A stretch of 64,000 nt of DNA, from contig OZ287700.1 in the NCBI GenBank assembly GCA_965649825.1, positions 868,001 to 932,000 on the forward strand, written 5' to 3'. Origin of the DNA: Penicillus capitatus. Its lineage: Eukaryota > Chlorophyta. The translations under genes were made by a program, and so were the position numbers. The notes under the pieces were generated by a model, which was not told the DNA's origin, searched no databases, and saw only the letters and a program-made list of their open reading frames with translations. Positions 11,126-23,453 of this stretch are shown here, one piece after another (position 1 is the stretch's first letter; the number at the start of each line of letters is the position of its first letter).

Positions 11126-12939
11126 TCAGAGTCTAAGTACAATCTCCATAACGTTGTCGTATGTAAGCGGTTTTTGGACGAAACGGATGTCGGCTTCCTT
11201 CGCGATCGCGTGGATCTCTTCTTCACTCTATACAACTTCATGAAAAGACAGGTGTGACGTGGAGAGATCGATCGCACTTGCATGTCACTCTTCTGCGTTT
11301 GGACTTTTTTGTTCATGTCCATGGCGCCTTTTGGAAGACCGGTCCGAAACCAGCGATGTTCCATGATTTCTTTCATGCTGATGCGTTGCGTCGGATTCTT
11401 CTCCATCATCTTGTGCAGCAGGTCTTTTAAATCGGCAGAGATAACCGGACGAGGGGGGATCATTGATGACGCTTCCGACATTGTCTGGTAACACAGAGGA
11501 TCGGTAGAGGTGAAAAATGAGTAAAGTGCTGCTCACTTTCTTTTGAAGTCTTTTGTCGTCCAAATTCCTTGCGCGCTTTCTGTCCTCGGCGTCACTGGAG
11601 GGATACGATGTAAAAATCATGTAGTACAGACAAACTCCACAGGAAAAAATGTCTACTGCCTGTAAGCAGCACGCACACATAGCAGTCACATCGTCCTCTG
11701 GATGTGAAGCAATCGAACACACACTTTGTCATCATATCCATGTACTACTTCTACCCAGGCGGCGTCTGGTGGCGTGTATTCGTCCACTCGTTTTCGTACG
11801 CAACCCTCAGAAAAGATGAAGGACTGCGGAGTACGGAACGTCAAGAGAGAACGATAAGGCGGAAGCAGAGACGTTGCTTACCTCGGTGTCCCACTCTTGG
11901 GGACTGATTTTGAGAAGCCGTTGGCCGACATCCAGCGAAAGAGCATCGGGTTTGATATGTCTAATTTCCACTCCCATTTGATGGCAGTAGTCTAAACCGA
12001 TGATAAGCTGCTGAAAAACCCAACGTGCCTCTTTCTCCTTGAGCCCATCTTTCTTCCTAACGAAGTCCAACAGAGTACCACCCCGAGGATACTCCGTGAC
12101 GATGCACAAATGTTGGGGTGTCAAGAACACCTAGATATTTATCACCAGTTGCACTTTCGCAGAAACTGTAGAGAGTGGGCGACGGTTAACCTCTTTAAAC
12201 TCAATCACATGACGATGAAGCAGGTTTCGATGCTTCAGAATCTTGTTCAGCGTATTATTGGTGACCTATCATGGCAGTCGACATTAGAGGACTCTTTCGC
12301 TGGATGCAAGTGCTTCACTTACTTTAACGCCACGTTTAAAGTTGTAACTCGCATAGCGCTCTCTCGTGCGTTTGTCCTGAACCACGTCAATGGTGCCGAA
12401 CTCGCTTGATTTGATCCTTCTGACCTGCCGTTGCATCAATGGCCTCCAATCGACAGCACATCCATCTGCTACTTCCTTGCCTTTTCGTAGCGGCACTCGC
12501 CACTGAGAAGCGGTGCTGCCATGCTGTCGAACTTGGCCTGGCTACGGTTGTCTTTGCGGTCGAGAATGCCTGCGTGCATCTCTCCCAAAATCGGCAGACT
12601 GGCCAGGGGCACCAGTTGCAACGCGTGTTGTAGCTTCTGCGCGACGTGCTTCAGCTTCTCGCTGTTCCTCGAAGCGAACACCATCCCTATGAAGCCTGCC
12701 GACTTGCAACAGTCCTCTATGACTCTGTCCGCTTCGTTAAGCGCGTCGAGTATCAGGTCCAGCGCCGCGTGCAGCGAAGGGTCGTTCACGCGAAGCTGTT
12801 CCAGTGTCTGCAGAAATGGCTTCGTTTGTCCCGCCAAGGAGGCAAGCAGTTTGCACTCCTCCGCATTTGTGACGGCGAGTGCGGCGCGGTTGGCGATGCC
12901 TTCGACCACATTCAGGGCCGAACCTATAACGATATCCAT
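11126..12939 (-). CDS. MLKL-like protein: N-terminal helical bundle plus SnRK/CaMK-type pseudokinase
   Basis: Spliced gene starting at ATG 12939. Exon 1 (about 150 residues) is all helical, resembling the four-helix MCAfunc/MLKL N-terminal domain: paired heptad helices, a cysteine-containing second helix, then a QLVPLASLPI-type end. A GC-AG intron (12425-12480) joins it in frame to a kinase fold of SnRK2/CaMK type: RRIKSSEFGTIDVVQDK (glycine loop), LTPQHLCIVTEYPRGGTLLD (hinge), GLDYCHQMG, AVDIFSCGVCLYYM and NPTQRISMKEIMEHRWF (lobe end). All three catalytic sites are altered: the VAIK lysine segment reads YASYNFKRG, HRD reads IRH, DFG reads PQE. Family knowledge: plant and animal MLKL pairs such a bundle with a pseudokinase and permeabilises membranes during regulated cell death. 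That function here is inference from architecture. Domain calls are by eye. Confidence 0.65.
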
Positions 12940-15900
12940 CGTGCGGCAAAGAAAGGAAGAAGATGGACATTGACGATGCCCTTACCGTATGTACCGTACG
13001 GCTGCTGACAGTTCGGATCATTGAATGCCTGAAACACCACGTTCGACCTAGTGAAGTCGTCATCGACATTTTGCCCAATCGGATTTAGATCTGCAAAGCT
13101 GAGTGGGTAGTATTCCTGTGGTGGACATTTTCACCTCCCCGTTTGACAGAGACGTTCGCTGGGCGAGATGAATAGACGATTTAAGCATGCGATGGCGACT
13201 GTCATGTCCGTCGTCTCTCCCGAACACACTTCATTGCTATGACAGCGACAGTCCGCGGGTAGCTCTGAGATATCTGAATCTACCTTGTCTTTTGCCTTTG
13301 TCTTCACGCCATTGGAGCTGACGCATAGATGCGTTGTGACGTCAGCTCTCTGTTGGAAAGGGACCATGTTCACGCTTTCGTCTTCCTTCCCGACATCACT
13401 TGCTCCGCCGCCTAATTCAGTGAAGCGATAAGGATGTGAGCCGAGATCGACGGAGCCTGCAAAGAAGTATGTTGTTTACCCTGCAGAGCATAATCCTGGC
13501 CGGCGCGGCACAAAGAATCAAGTGGAAACCGCTTGATCGATGTGGCAATACAAAAGAGGACACCGATGCTGTCCACATAACGCGCGTGTCTGCCATCATG
13601 ACGGACTGAATGTCTACGAGCGATGTCTCTGTGCCTCGGCCACATTACCAGAACAGTAGCCAGACTCTCAACATAACTCTTGCCTTGACCTCTCCAACCT
13701 CTATTTAACTCTTGGTGCCAAATAGCGCCGACGACTCTGTGGAAGGCGACAACTTTGACTAGCAGGCTTCGACGCTCTTCATCTGTCATTATCGACTCAT
13801 CTTGGGCCGTGATGATCACAGTCGATGCAGACGGCATAAGTGGATGACTGTAGAGTCTGTACTGATGAACGACTCGTTGCTGGCAGAGCTCCTAAGAATC
13901 AAGAGCCGAGTCCAACTTGGTGCTCGATGACAATCCTCTTGTACAGATGCCCAGATCTCAATTCCTAAGTGAACGGTAGGACGCACGGCCGCATCATAGA
14001 TCATCGCAATGAGTTACCAACTCAGTTTTCTAAGATTCTCGCGCCGCGGTTCCGAGTCCACGGTTGTCTCAGTCCACTGTCTTGTACAGTGATTACGTGA
14101 TGTTTCGAAGGTGCCGCGCTGTCTCAATTATCCAAAAAACCGAGTAGTGTCAATCAAACAGTTCTCTGGCAGAACACCAGATCGAGTATTCCGGCAAAGG
14201 AGTGACGTGCGTGGATGGTGTGCTCTTGCGTACGTCACCCCGAGTCATCAATAAAACCTTTTTCAGTGGATTCGCAAGTAAAGGAGATCAGTACGGGTGA
14301 TTTGTGCCCATCAGTTCTCTACCAAAGATCGTTTGACTTTGTTTATCCATTCTGAAAATGGTTCAGCGCTATCTGCCTTTTCCCTGTTGGATCCGTCGAT
14401 CTGCGGCTATATTATGCCATCCGCGTGCACCCCGGATGTCAAACACAACTCTGGAGACTTTCAAAATGCCACGTGACAAGAGATTCTCATTATTGTCGTC
14501 GCGAAACTCATACCCGCTGTTTCTGATGTGTTACCGCTTCTAATCTCAGGCACACCATGTCCTTTTCCCGCATCTTATTCACGAATTCTCGTTCCCTTCG
14601 CCGTCGATTGTTTCTCTGACGAATAAAAGAATACTCCAATTTCGCATGACACGGGACTGGTGCCTTAATGATTAAGTAGAGTTATATCTACAGAGGTCGA
14701 TCTGCATCAAGCTGCATTTGCAGCACGCGCATATTCATAGTCCAAACGGAACTGCCGATGAAAGGCGCGCCAAAGAGAAGACAAGAGACACAAATCCGTG
14801 AGTGTTCCGTTACACGCAGCGGACTCCAAATCTACCAACAGTGCAAATTAGCTCGGATCCAGGCTTCCGATCTCTCCCGTTAGTTGAGGGTTGCAAGCCA
14901 GCGTCCATATGATGCATTCCCTCAATCATTCGCTGCCTTGCGCCCCAGTCTTAGAGGACACGTTCGAAACGCTGTTGTTCGACGGCTGGACGACAGTCCA
15001 CTTTACAACGGGACGATTCCGCAAAGCTATTTATGGTGCACAACATCGTACATCCTGTGAACCAGACTTCAGAAGACTCGTATATCGATTGTCGACAGAA
15101 ATTTATGAGGAGAGGTCTCCCGTTAAGCAAAACTCAAGTTTCATGGCCGACGACGCTCTTGAGACCAGAGCCGGAGTATATGAAACAGCGTTCCAGGCGA
15201 CGACATAGCGTCCACCTCCAATGTACAAGGAACTTGAGACTAACTGCCACCTGAGACCACGGATTGCCTCAACCACGAGACCCGCAGGAACTGTCAGGAT
15301 AGTACACAACACCTCCGAGTCCACGCATGCGATCACAAATAGCGATCCTTCCATCATTACTCAGGCGGTTGTCATATTTTGCCGTCCTTTTCACTCTGTC
15401 TCTAAACTACGGACTATTTTACGTGTTGCCCAACATAGAATCGCCCTCAAAACATAGTATCCGAACATCAGTTGATCATCCATACGAGCACGATATTAAC
15501 AGTTACGGCCTCTTCACGGTTTACAGAGCATTTGCATGGTTCAAATCACACGCACATCCATCAATTTCTTCATTCTGAAGAAGATACAAGCACTGCCAAC
15601 CTGCATCATATGTTAACAGACTTCTGATATTCCTAAATACAAAGAGAGCTCTTGAGACAAGCCCATAACAAGTCCATTTCGTACGGTCTCATGTTTCATC
15701 CGCGGCGTGAATAGCATTGTTTGTCCGCGCCACACACCCAACGTTCGGTTTACAACAGATTCCAATCGGCAGTCAACCAAACAACAAGGAACGAAAGACA
15801 TCGCGTCGTGCGAGGTCCATCCACGCCATCGGATTGACAGGAAGTCGAACACACGTATTGCGAAAGAGCCCGCCGCAGACGAGGTCGCCACGAGTCGCGG

Positions 15901-16008
15901 CGCTGGCGGCGACTTTGACCTCCTCCAGAAACCAAAAAGGCGAATGCGTCGCTCGCTCGCTCCGACACTCTTTGTGAAGTACCGCCAGAAACCTCATATC
16001 TGCCCAAC
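12940..16008. other. 3-kb gene-poor stretch
   Basis: Only short frames occur (longest about 141 codons), in all frames, without domain, signal peptide or internal similarity that I can recognise. Composition is mixed and no tandem array is visible. It may hold promoters for the MLKL-like gene (start 12939, minus) and the coiled-coil gene (start 16115, plus). Confidence 0.4.
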
Positions 16009-16025
16009 GTCACATCAAGAGTGAC
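16009..16025. repeat. Minimal introner-like inverted repeat outside an intron
   Basis: GTCACATCAAGAGTGAC carries the two modules found at the ends of many introns in this window, GTCACATCA and AGAGTGAC, fused with no spacer. The outer five bases GTCAC/GTGAC are inverted repeats. It sits 90 bp before the coiled-coil gene start, in presumed 5' leader or promoter, not in an intron. It could be an internally deleted copy or a chance match. Confidence 0.35.
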
Positions 16026-16114
16026 CGATAAATCACTACGCACGCATTCGAATTCGTCATTCGCGGCTTGTTCTCTTGGTTCTTTTGCTTTTGCGCTCTT
16101 TTGCGGAGAGATCA

Positions 16115-17838
16115 TGGACAAGCTCAACGAAGTCATGCAAGCGACGTCGCTTTGGAACGTCTTGCGCACGGCGTCTGCCTGGATTCCGAAGGTAACCGTT
16201 CAGTCCTCTCGACTGCCCGTCCGAACTTGTGTTTGCTCAGGCCCCGGACGGAGTTGCTTCGGCGACGAGTCCGACGAGAAACAATGCAGCGGAGAAGGCA
16301 AGTCCGTCGCCAAGATGTTCCCGACCGAGCGTGTTACGCAGGTGGTGCCACTCGACTGTGATGGAATAGTGAATCGCGCGGAGCTCGCGGCCGGACACGT
16401 CCTCGACGCAACAAAGGACGTTTTGGCAGACCTGCGCAAGCAGATCGCAGAGGCCAAGAACGAGTTGGAGGGCGTCAACGCGGAGCTGGCGAAGAGAAAG
16501 GCAGAACTCGCGGAGACGGTAAGTCGCTGCGCCAGAAGCGAACCCCAATGACTCTGGGACACTGAGTAGGAGATGGAAGTGGCGGATGCGGTCATTAAGA
16601 GGGAGGTTGCAGCGGCAGACGCCGAGTTCCTCACGTGGAAGAGGCAGGAACTCGAACCGCAGGTCGACGGCCTGCAAAGGGACCGGGAAGCGCTCCAGCA
16701 GCAGGTAACCCATCTCCGTCGCCATTCTTCTGCTTTCTGAGCTTTTTGTCATGGGAACAGATCATAGAGTCCAGACTGGACTGCGAGGCAGCCAAGGCAG
16801 AACTTCGTACTCAAAAGGAAAAGACGGAGATGGTGGCTGCCGATCTGGCCTCCAAAAGTACAGAACTGACAGCTCTCGAGCTGGCCATCGATGAGGCTGC
16901 ACGGAGGAAGAAGAACGAGCATGAGGTACGTGTCTCCATTCGAAATGATATCCCTCCTGACCATGACTGTGCAGGAGATCGAGATGCTCATAGAGGAAAG
17001 GGTTAAGGGAGAGCAGAGCATGAAGAAGTTGAAGACGAACCAAAGAACCCTATGTGCCGATCTGTTAGACATTGAGCTGGACATCCTGGCAAAAGGAGAA
17101 GAGCTAGCTGAGTTAAGAAGCCCCTCAAGGAGTTCCATCAGAAGTGGCAGGAGGGAGCAGCGAAAAAGAACGGGATACTCGGGAAATTGGCCAGACGCAA
17201 GTCCGAGTGTTCGGCCAAGGAGAAGGAGATCAAAGAGTAAGCCTTCCCGTTCGACCCTAGATGCATCGTAACTGTGGACATGCAGGCTGGAGAAGGAGTT
17301 GGGCTCGGCGGAGGAATCCAACCTTGCTCTGTTGCTGGAGAAGAGAGACCTGGAAACTGCTCTCAGAAAACGCACCCCGGAAGAGGAGAGCGAGAGCGAG
17401 AAGAAGCTGGCAGAGTACCGGGCCAAGGTCGCCGACTGCTGGGAGCAGATGTCGGGGCTTGGCAACACGATGGATGCCATCTTCATCTTCCTCAGCATCT
17501 TTAGCAGACAGATGCACGACATGGCAGTGGCCTGTCTGTCCGGTGCGTGCTCAAATTCGTCTACCGCGATCTTTAGGTCATCGCTGTCGTGTAGAGGAGA
17601 CGAGTGGGGAACTCAGGAACGTGCTGGAGACGATGGCTGCAGAGGTGACTGGATTCAAGGAGGCAAATTACGACCGTAGAGGCTCACACAGCACGGTAAG
17701 AAGGACATTTCTGCCAGATCCGATCGTCTGACTACGGTGTTGTCACAGGGAACCGCCATGGCCAAGGCATCTATCGAATGCAAGAAGCAGATGGAGTTGT
17801 TGCGCCAGAAGCTGCAATGCCTCTCCGAGATGGAGTAG
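16115..17838 (+). CDS. Coiled-coil protein of unknown function
   Basis: Spliced gene from ATG 16115 to TAG 17836-17838. The N-terminus (MDKLNEVMQATSLWNVL) is a short helix. Most of the rest is heptad coiled coil rich in E, K, A, L and R, for example AEAKNELEGVNAELAKRKAE, then CEAAKAELRTQKEKTEMVAA. Exon joins use short introns with good GTAAGT/GTACGT starts near 16,521, 16,705, 16,925 and 17,236. The intron 16298-16341 needs a GC-AG pair to keep frame. A more hydrophobic patch (AIFIFLSIF) interrupts the coil near 17,475. No motif ties it to a named family such as kinesin, SMC or golgin, so function is unknown; scaffold or cytoskeletal use is only a guess. An introner-like motif lies just upstream. 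Confidence 0.6.
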
Positions 17839-18680
17839 GGCTGCCACAGACTGGATGGATGCTTGATGGACGCCGGTGGAAGATCGAATAGCTTCGTTTG
17901 CTTCGGAAGGCGGGAGAATGGAGTCATCGATTGGCGACAGACGGAGGAATTGCAAGACTAGAGGACTCTTGGAGAACAGTTACACCAAGGGACATCGATG
18001 CGGGTCAGACAAGTGATCCTAGACGGTGTACATATTGGCAAAGGATCTAGAAGTGGAAGTGGACTGTGGGCTTTGCGAGGACAATCTTTTTGAACACACA
18101 TAACATTCTCTTTTTAGACAAAGTCTCGAAATCAGTCTCGTCTACAGAACAGCATTCCTCTCTGGAGCACGATCATCTACTGGCAACGATGGCGATCTGT
18201 CGCTCCAGAATGACAAGAACGACAGAGCAAGCACCGTAGGTAAATGGTAAGAGTCATAGACAATAGCAGAATCGGTAAGATCCAGTCGTTGTTGTCTGGC
18301 GATCCACACAATGGCTTGATCGCATTAAAACACTAGAGAACGTCGCCACCGAGCGACTGTTTGAAAACAGGATCCCATGGGAGCGAGATCTAAGAACGTT
18401 CTTTCATCGATCAATGAGACCTCCTGGAAAGTAACATAGTAAAGGTAAACAGTAACCCAATGCAAAATTCATTCATCTCCTCGCGCAGACGAAATGTGCC
18501 AAGAGAAACTCAGAAAGCGAAGACAGACTGGACCCTGGACCCTGGCATCCAGAACTCCTGGTCGCATTCTCGCAAGCGTCTCTGTTGGAGTCATGAGCTG
18601 CGTTTCCTACGAGGCAAGAGGAGATGCTGCAGGTCGATTGAGGATCAGGGGAGAGAGGACGCTTACTTGATGGCACATGC
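17839..18680. other. Gene-free stretch
   Basis: No supported gene. A GATC-rich segment follows the coiled-coil stop. The 148-codon frame at 18460-18906 runs into repeat C and has no recognisable domain. Confidence 0.35.
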
Positions 18681-18689
18681 TCAGTTCGC

Positions 18690-19260
18690 TGCAACGGAGG
18701 CCAGTGGCATGCTTGCCAGGACATATCCGTATGGGGAGCGCGGGAGAGTTTTGGGAATTTGCTTGGGCCAAACCCTCTCCAGCGCGGCTTTCGGATCCGA
18801 CGCGCGACGCAGACATGCAGTTAGGGGTCCAAAAAGGGACCAAGGAATACAAAAAAACAGAACAGGAAACGGCAACGACGAGGAAGCATACACAGACAAG
18901 AAGTAGGACATATAGGAAACGTAGGATTATCCCCAGAAAGGCTAAACGGGCGAATTGAAAGAACAAGAAGGAAAAACAAAAAGAAATACATACAAGAATG
19001 GCAGCGGAGCTTCTAAATCCAACGTCAGACAAGAGGATGGGAAAACATACAGTATGCAAATGTGTAGGAGAAACAGGCAACTGATAACTAGATCCTTAGA
19101 TAAAACTCGAGAAAGCAGATTGGGCAAAAAAACATATCAAAGAGACAGGCACAACAAAGAAAGTAGAAGTTCCGTTGCCATGGACGAGACAAACGAGCAT
19201 CCAGGGGAAAGAGAGTAAACATAGAAGACGGCCTGGATGCCGATCCGAAAGCCATCGCCG
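18690..19260 (+). repeat. Repeat C, copy 1
   Basis: Similar to 19560-20200 in the same orientation, about 0.85-0.95 kb apart. Shared landmarks in order: GGATCCGACGCGC versus GGATCCGGCGCGC followed by a GACATGCA block; a long A-rich run of GAAACA/ACAAG words; then TTCCGTTGCC, GCATCCAGGGGA and GGCCTGGATGCC near the end. The purine-rich, stop-rich sequence shows no coding sign. Confidence 0.55.
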
Positions 19261-19559
19261 AAGGGTGGATAAGGCCACACTCTGGATCTTTGTCACTCCC
19301 CTACGGATGTCCAGAATGGTCGTCTTCTTTCCATTCTTGCATGCCAATCATCCTCCTGGTGACATCGATGCTGTCGAATGCAGACAAGGATGTCTGGATT
19401 GTATTACCTCGATAGTCAATGTCGCAAAAGAGACTCTTGTCTGTAACCTTCCTGTGTGGACACATCATCAAACCCCCATCTGCAAGAGAAAGGTAAGGTG
19501 TGCCATTTGAATGACATCGGAGTATACCTGTGGCTAGCAGCGCCGCACAATGAAACCTG

Positions 19560-20200
19560 GCAGAGCACCGATGACCTCTCCCGAAAAGCAGCCCTGGGAA
19601 GAGTGAGAATTCCCAGTGTGATCGGCGCATCGTTTCCGGAATCGTCCTATGGATCCGGCGCGCAGCGCGGACATGCAAGTGAGAGGACCAAAAAGGAACC
19701 AGGCACACACAAATGAATGAAAACACAAGAAAAGGAAAAACGGAAACAAGTACAAGAGGTACAGGACAGAAGAAACATTACAATGACACTTGCTAAAAAC
19801 AGTTCAAAAAACATAACACGGAAGCAAAAGTGAAAAGACATGCAATGGAGGACAACGGAATCGGCGACAAGCACAAGAAAAGTAAACACAACCACAGAGT
19901 AGACGTAGGGGGAGGATGTGATGGTTTACCAGACAGTCATACACAAAAAACGAGGATCGCAGGAACGAGATCATGCAAAACATAAAACCTCAAGATACGA
20001 AACAATGGACAGACAGTGTATCGCTCAGTGCGAGCTCAGAAACGAAAATCATTCAAATGTAGGAAAAGCAGACAGAAAACACAAGGAGAAAACACAGGCC
20101 GATTCCGTTGCCCAGATCGCAGAAGACGGGCATCCAGGGGAGAAGAGAGAGAAAAGGGAACAGAAGAGACGGCCCTGGATGCCATCCAAAGGACTCTTAC
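19560..20200 (+). repeat. Repeat C, copy 2
   Basis: Second copy of the unit described at 18690-19260. It carries the same ordered landmarks, from GGATCCGGCGCGC near 19,653 to GGCATCCAGGGGA and GGCCCTGGATGCC near 20,180. The spacing differs by tens of bases, so the copies have separate indels. It is either an old tandem duplication or two insertions of the same element. Confidence 0.55.
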
Positions 20201-22769
20201 CCGAGGGCTTCGACCGAATCACTTGGCTGCCCAAGTCACGGCCTCTGCTCTCCCAGTCGCCCAGCCATCCTCCCATTAGTAGCGGCTGCCGCTGCCCGGG
20301 GTGTGGGTTGAGTGGATCAATGCTGCAGCTGCGATCCAAGACTGCTCTGTTGTCTTTTCGAACGCGGGCAATGTCTTCGCCAGAAGCCTCTCTCTACTTT
20401 CCACCCCCAGTTGCGGGAAAATTCATTTTCTGTGGATATCCATTGGTCAACCTCAGAAACTGTCTAATTCTTTTGGAATTCTGCTACCAATCCAATTCAC
20501 TCTTGGGTCAAAGAAGTATGAAACAGTTCTTGCGTGTTTCAACGCCAATGTAGAATCACGGTCTTCTTTCTCGTCTCAGCCTAATGGCATTGTGTCCTTT
20601 AGCACAAGAGCAGATGTTGCGTTCTTTACCAGATGAGGCCCTTCAATGAAGTGACCATGTTGTCAAGAGGTTGTTTCTCTCCGCTAAAATCAAATAAAAG
20701 ACCATCGACTCTTCTTCTGCCATGGTAGGGCTGTCGTCACTCTTCCAATCCTCCCGCAGTCCTGGCTGATCTGTGAACTGTAAATACATCCGCAACGTCT
20801 TCCGAGTCTTCAGATTGACGAGCCGCATCCATGTTTCAACTCAGGCATCCGGCTTGTCCTCATTCCAGGACACACTCTCCCGACTGCTTTGATAGCAGCA
20901 CTCCGGAAGAGAGTGATGGAGCACGGCCGTATACGCTTCTCTGCAATTGTGATGCAGCTATCATCCAGGCTTGTTCTTGCAACAGGTGGACACTGACTGG
21001 GCTAACTGGCTGCCGGAATCTCCTCAATCTCTCATCCGAACAATGTCTTCCATCGCTTCCATACTAGGACGCCTCTTCCAGAAGATTCATCTCGTTTCTG
21101 TCGAGTATCTTATCTCCTTTGACGGGAACTTGTCCCTTTTCAAGAAAACAAACACTCAAGAGAGATGGCAATAACTCACGGAGATCTGGGTTTGACGTTA
21201 TCACTCTCCATAATGTGCACGTCCCCTCAATCCTCAGCACCACATTGATTCTGTGAGATGTGGGATCATGGAGTGCATAGGCGCCAGTGGACATACCTGA
21301 AATGAACGCAGATAATTTTTATCGAGGTCGGAGAGGTCTTTTGATCCCGTGCAGCTTTCAGGCCACCAGCAGACTGATCAACTCCGGAAAACATTTGACC
21401 CTTCCATCAGCAAGGCTCTTTCACTCTGATGATCTTGCAGCCAGGGTTGTTTGTTCTGCGAATCACCACAATGAAAGGTCCCCGTCATCTGTGAATCTGA
21501 TCCAGTGCATCTTGTGAACTGCAGGCAAAGGATACACTCCAGTCTGATCCCTGACGCATCTTGTCTGTTGAAAGGCAATCAATGGCCTTTGGGCACAACA
21601 TCAGTATCGTTGTCTGATGGGGCAGAAATCCAGCAGATGCAAGCCAGATCTCTCACTTCAACGCAAAGTAACATCCTCAGCTGCTTGCCGTCTGTCTTCT
21701 AAGTCGTCTGCTCCTTTTCGGCTGTCCAGATGGCAGAGAACGCATGACACCATAGATTTATGAGATCCAATACTACTGCTGATGGTTCATCTCTAGTGTC
21801 GTCGTGGTTGTTAATGCCTCTGTCGGCGAATTCATCTCTTCGTAGAAGACCATGAATCAAATCCCAGTAGAGGAAACTCGATCCAAGTATCTTCTCTCGA
21901 TCAAATATCTCTGTCATGCAGCCAGGGCACGGCTGTTACTTCCTTCGAAATCGTCTCTCTGAGATGCATGACAAAATGATCTCGCAGAAGCATGAGGTAT
22001 TTTAAGTGTTTACCTCAAGAATTGTGATGATGAGTGCAGGATGCTGTGCGCTGACATACTTACTCATCGAAGAGTTCCTTGATCAGGAACAAACTCGATT
22101 TGCAGAAACTGATTCTTCGAGCTCATGTAAACCCAGCAACTGATTCAACCGAGCTCGAGCAGAATGGAAACTGCGGTGTGCGTTGCAAGATCAAGTCGAC
22201 GTATTCTCTTTTTCTCGGACAGTTAATCTCTCTGCAGAAAAGAGCGCACTCAGCACGAAATGTCAAAATGAAAGATGTTCTTCGGAAACCTTTGATTCGT
22301 GGATGGATGTGGAACATCAGGAAGGTATGTCAACGAGCTCCGAAGAATGAATTGCCGAACCTTGTTTTTTCTGCATCACACATGAAACCGTGTTCCTTGT
22401 TCTTCAACAGGTCTCCTCAGGACTTGTCTTTTTCCTGGAATGGAAATTGCTCGTAGGGCCATATGCTGCGCCTTACGAATTCTCTTAGGATGTCGGATGG
22501 CTGATCATTCCATTCTGGAAATCATCTCTTCGGATTGCATTAACATGATCCAATCCTCCCTTGATATCTGTTCAGTTTGAAATGCAAATACATTTAATGG
22601 TCATTTGAGGACAAAGCTGTACCTTGCTTCGTCTGTCGAGCCAATTTTCACCGTATTCATCTGGCGCTGCAAACTCTCTTTCGTTTCTGGGCATGACCTG
22701 TGAAGCGAATCTGGTTTGTTATTTTCGTGTTCCAGGAAACCAATCTACGATCACATTTACCATCTTGCA
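20201..22769. other. 2.5-kb gene-poor stretch
   Basis: Frames are short (the longest about 210 codons is continuous with repeat C) and none shows a domain. The sequence between 20.8 and 22.5 kb is of ordinary composition with no array. I see no supported gene, RNA or mobile element. Confidence 0.35.
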
Positions 22770-23225
22770 GAGAAGGCACTTCCTCATCTTCTGCTCCAGA
22801 AACCGATTCATCGTGCCATTCACTGTGCCACACGACAGAATACTGTACTCTTTCCCAGCCACGGCACCAGAAACAGATCTATCACTCGTCCAGCTCCTTC
22901 CAGAAAAGGGGACACTTTCCTTACTCTTTGCTCTGTAAATGAGCCAATCCAGCACATGATCACAACATCACAGAGTTCCAGACATCTCACGATAATCTGC
23001 CTCAGTCACCAGTCCATTACGTCGTATATCTCTCGCTGACAACAGAGCACCTCACCGGCTTCTGCTCCAGATATCGATTCATGATGCCATTCGCCATGCC
23101 ACTCAACAAAATAAATCCCCAGCCACTGCATTAGAAACAGATCCATCGCTCGACTCAACTCTTCCCAGAGAACGGAGCACTTCCTTCACACTTTGCTCCA
23201 CAAATGAGCCAGTCCATCGCGTCAT
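22770..23225 (+). repeat. Diverged tandem duplication, period about 275 bp
   Basis: Two adjacent copies begin near 22,785 and 23,055. Shared words in order: CTTCTGCTCCAGA, CGATTCAT, TGCCATTC, CCAGCCAC, GAAACAGATC, then CACTTTCCTTAC/CACTTCCTTCAC with TTTGCTC, and AATGAGCCA. The second copy flows into the 60-bp array, so both look like layers of one expanding repeat field. Confidence 0.55.
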
Positions 23226-23453
23226 CCACCACCAGCACCGAACACCTCAATATCCTCTACCTCAGAAACCAGTCCATCACGTCATCCGCCACCAGCACCG
23301 AACACCTCAATATCCTCTACCTCAGAAACCAGTCCATCACATCATCCACCACCAGCACCGGACACCTCGAGATCCTCTACCTCAGAAACCAGTCCATCAC
23401 ATCATCCACCACCAGCACCGGACACCTCGAGATCCACTGCTGCAGAAAACGGT
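23214..23453 (+). repeat. 60-bp tandem array, four units
   Basis: Four consecutive 60-bp units, best seen from 23221, 23281, 23341 and 23401. They carry the words CACCACCAGCACCG, ACACCTC, ATCCTCTACCTCAGAA and CCAGTCCATCAC. The first two and last two units form closer pairs, which implies pairwise duplication. The period is a multiple of three, and a plus-strand frame (23204-23644) stays open through all units as a 20-residue peptide repeat containing TSTEHLNILYLRNQSIT. Whether it is translated is unknown; no start context or splice partner supports a gene. Confidence 0.8.

Noticed and set aside
11126-12939. Active SnRK2/CaMK kinase
   Set aside because: All three catalytic signature sites are replaced, so phosphotransfer is unlikely.
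15707-16634. Several overlapping frames of 100-170 codons on both strands
   Set aside because: They are mutually overlapping; only the plus-strand coiled-coil gene from 16115 has consistent splice joins.
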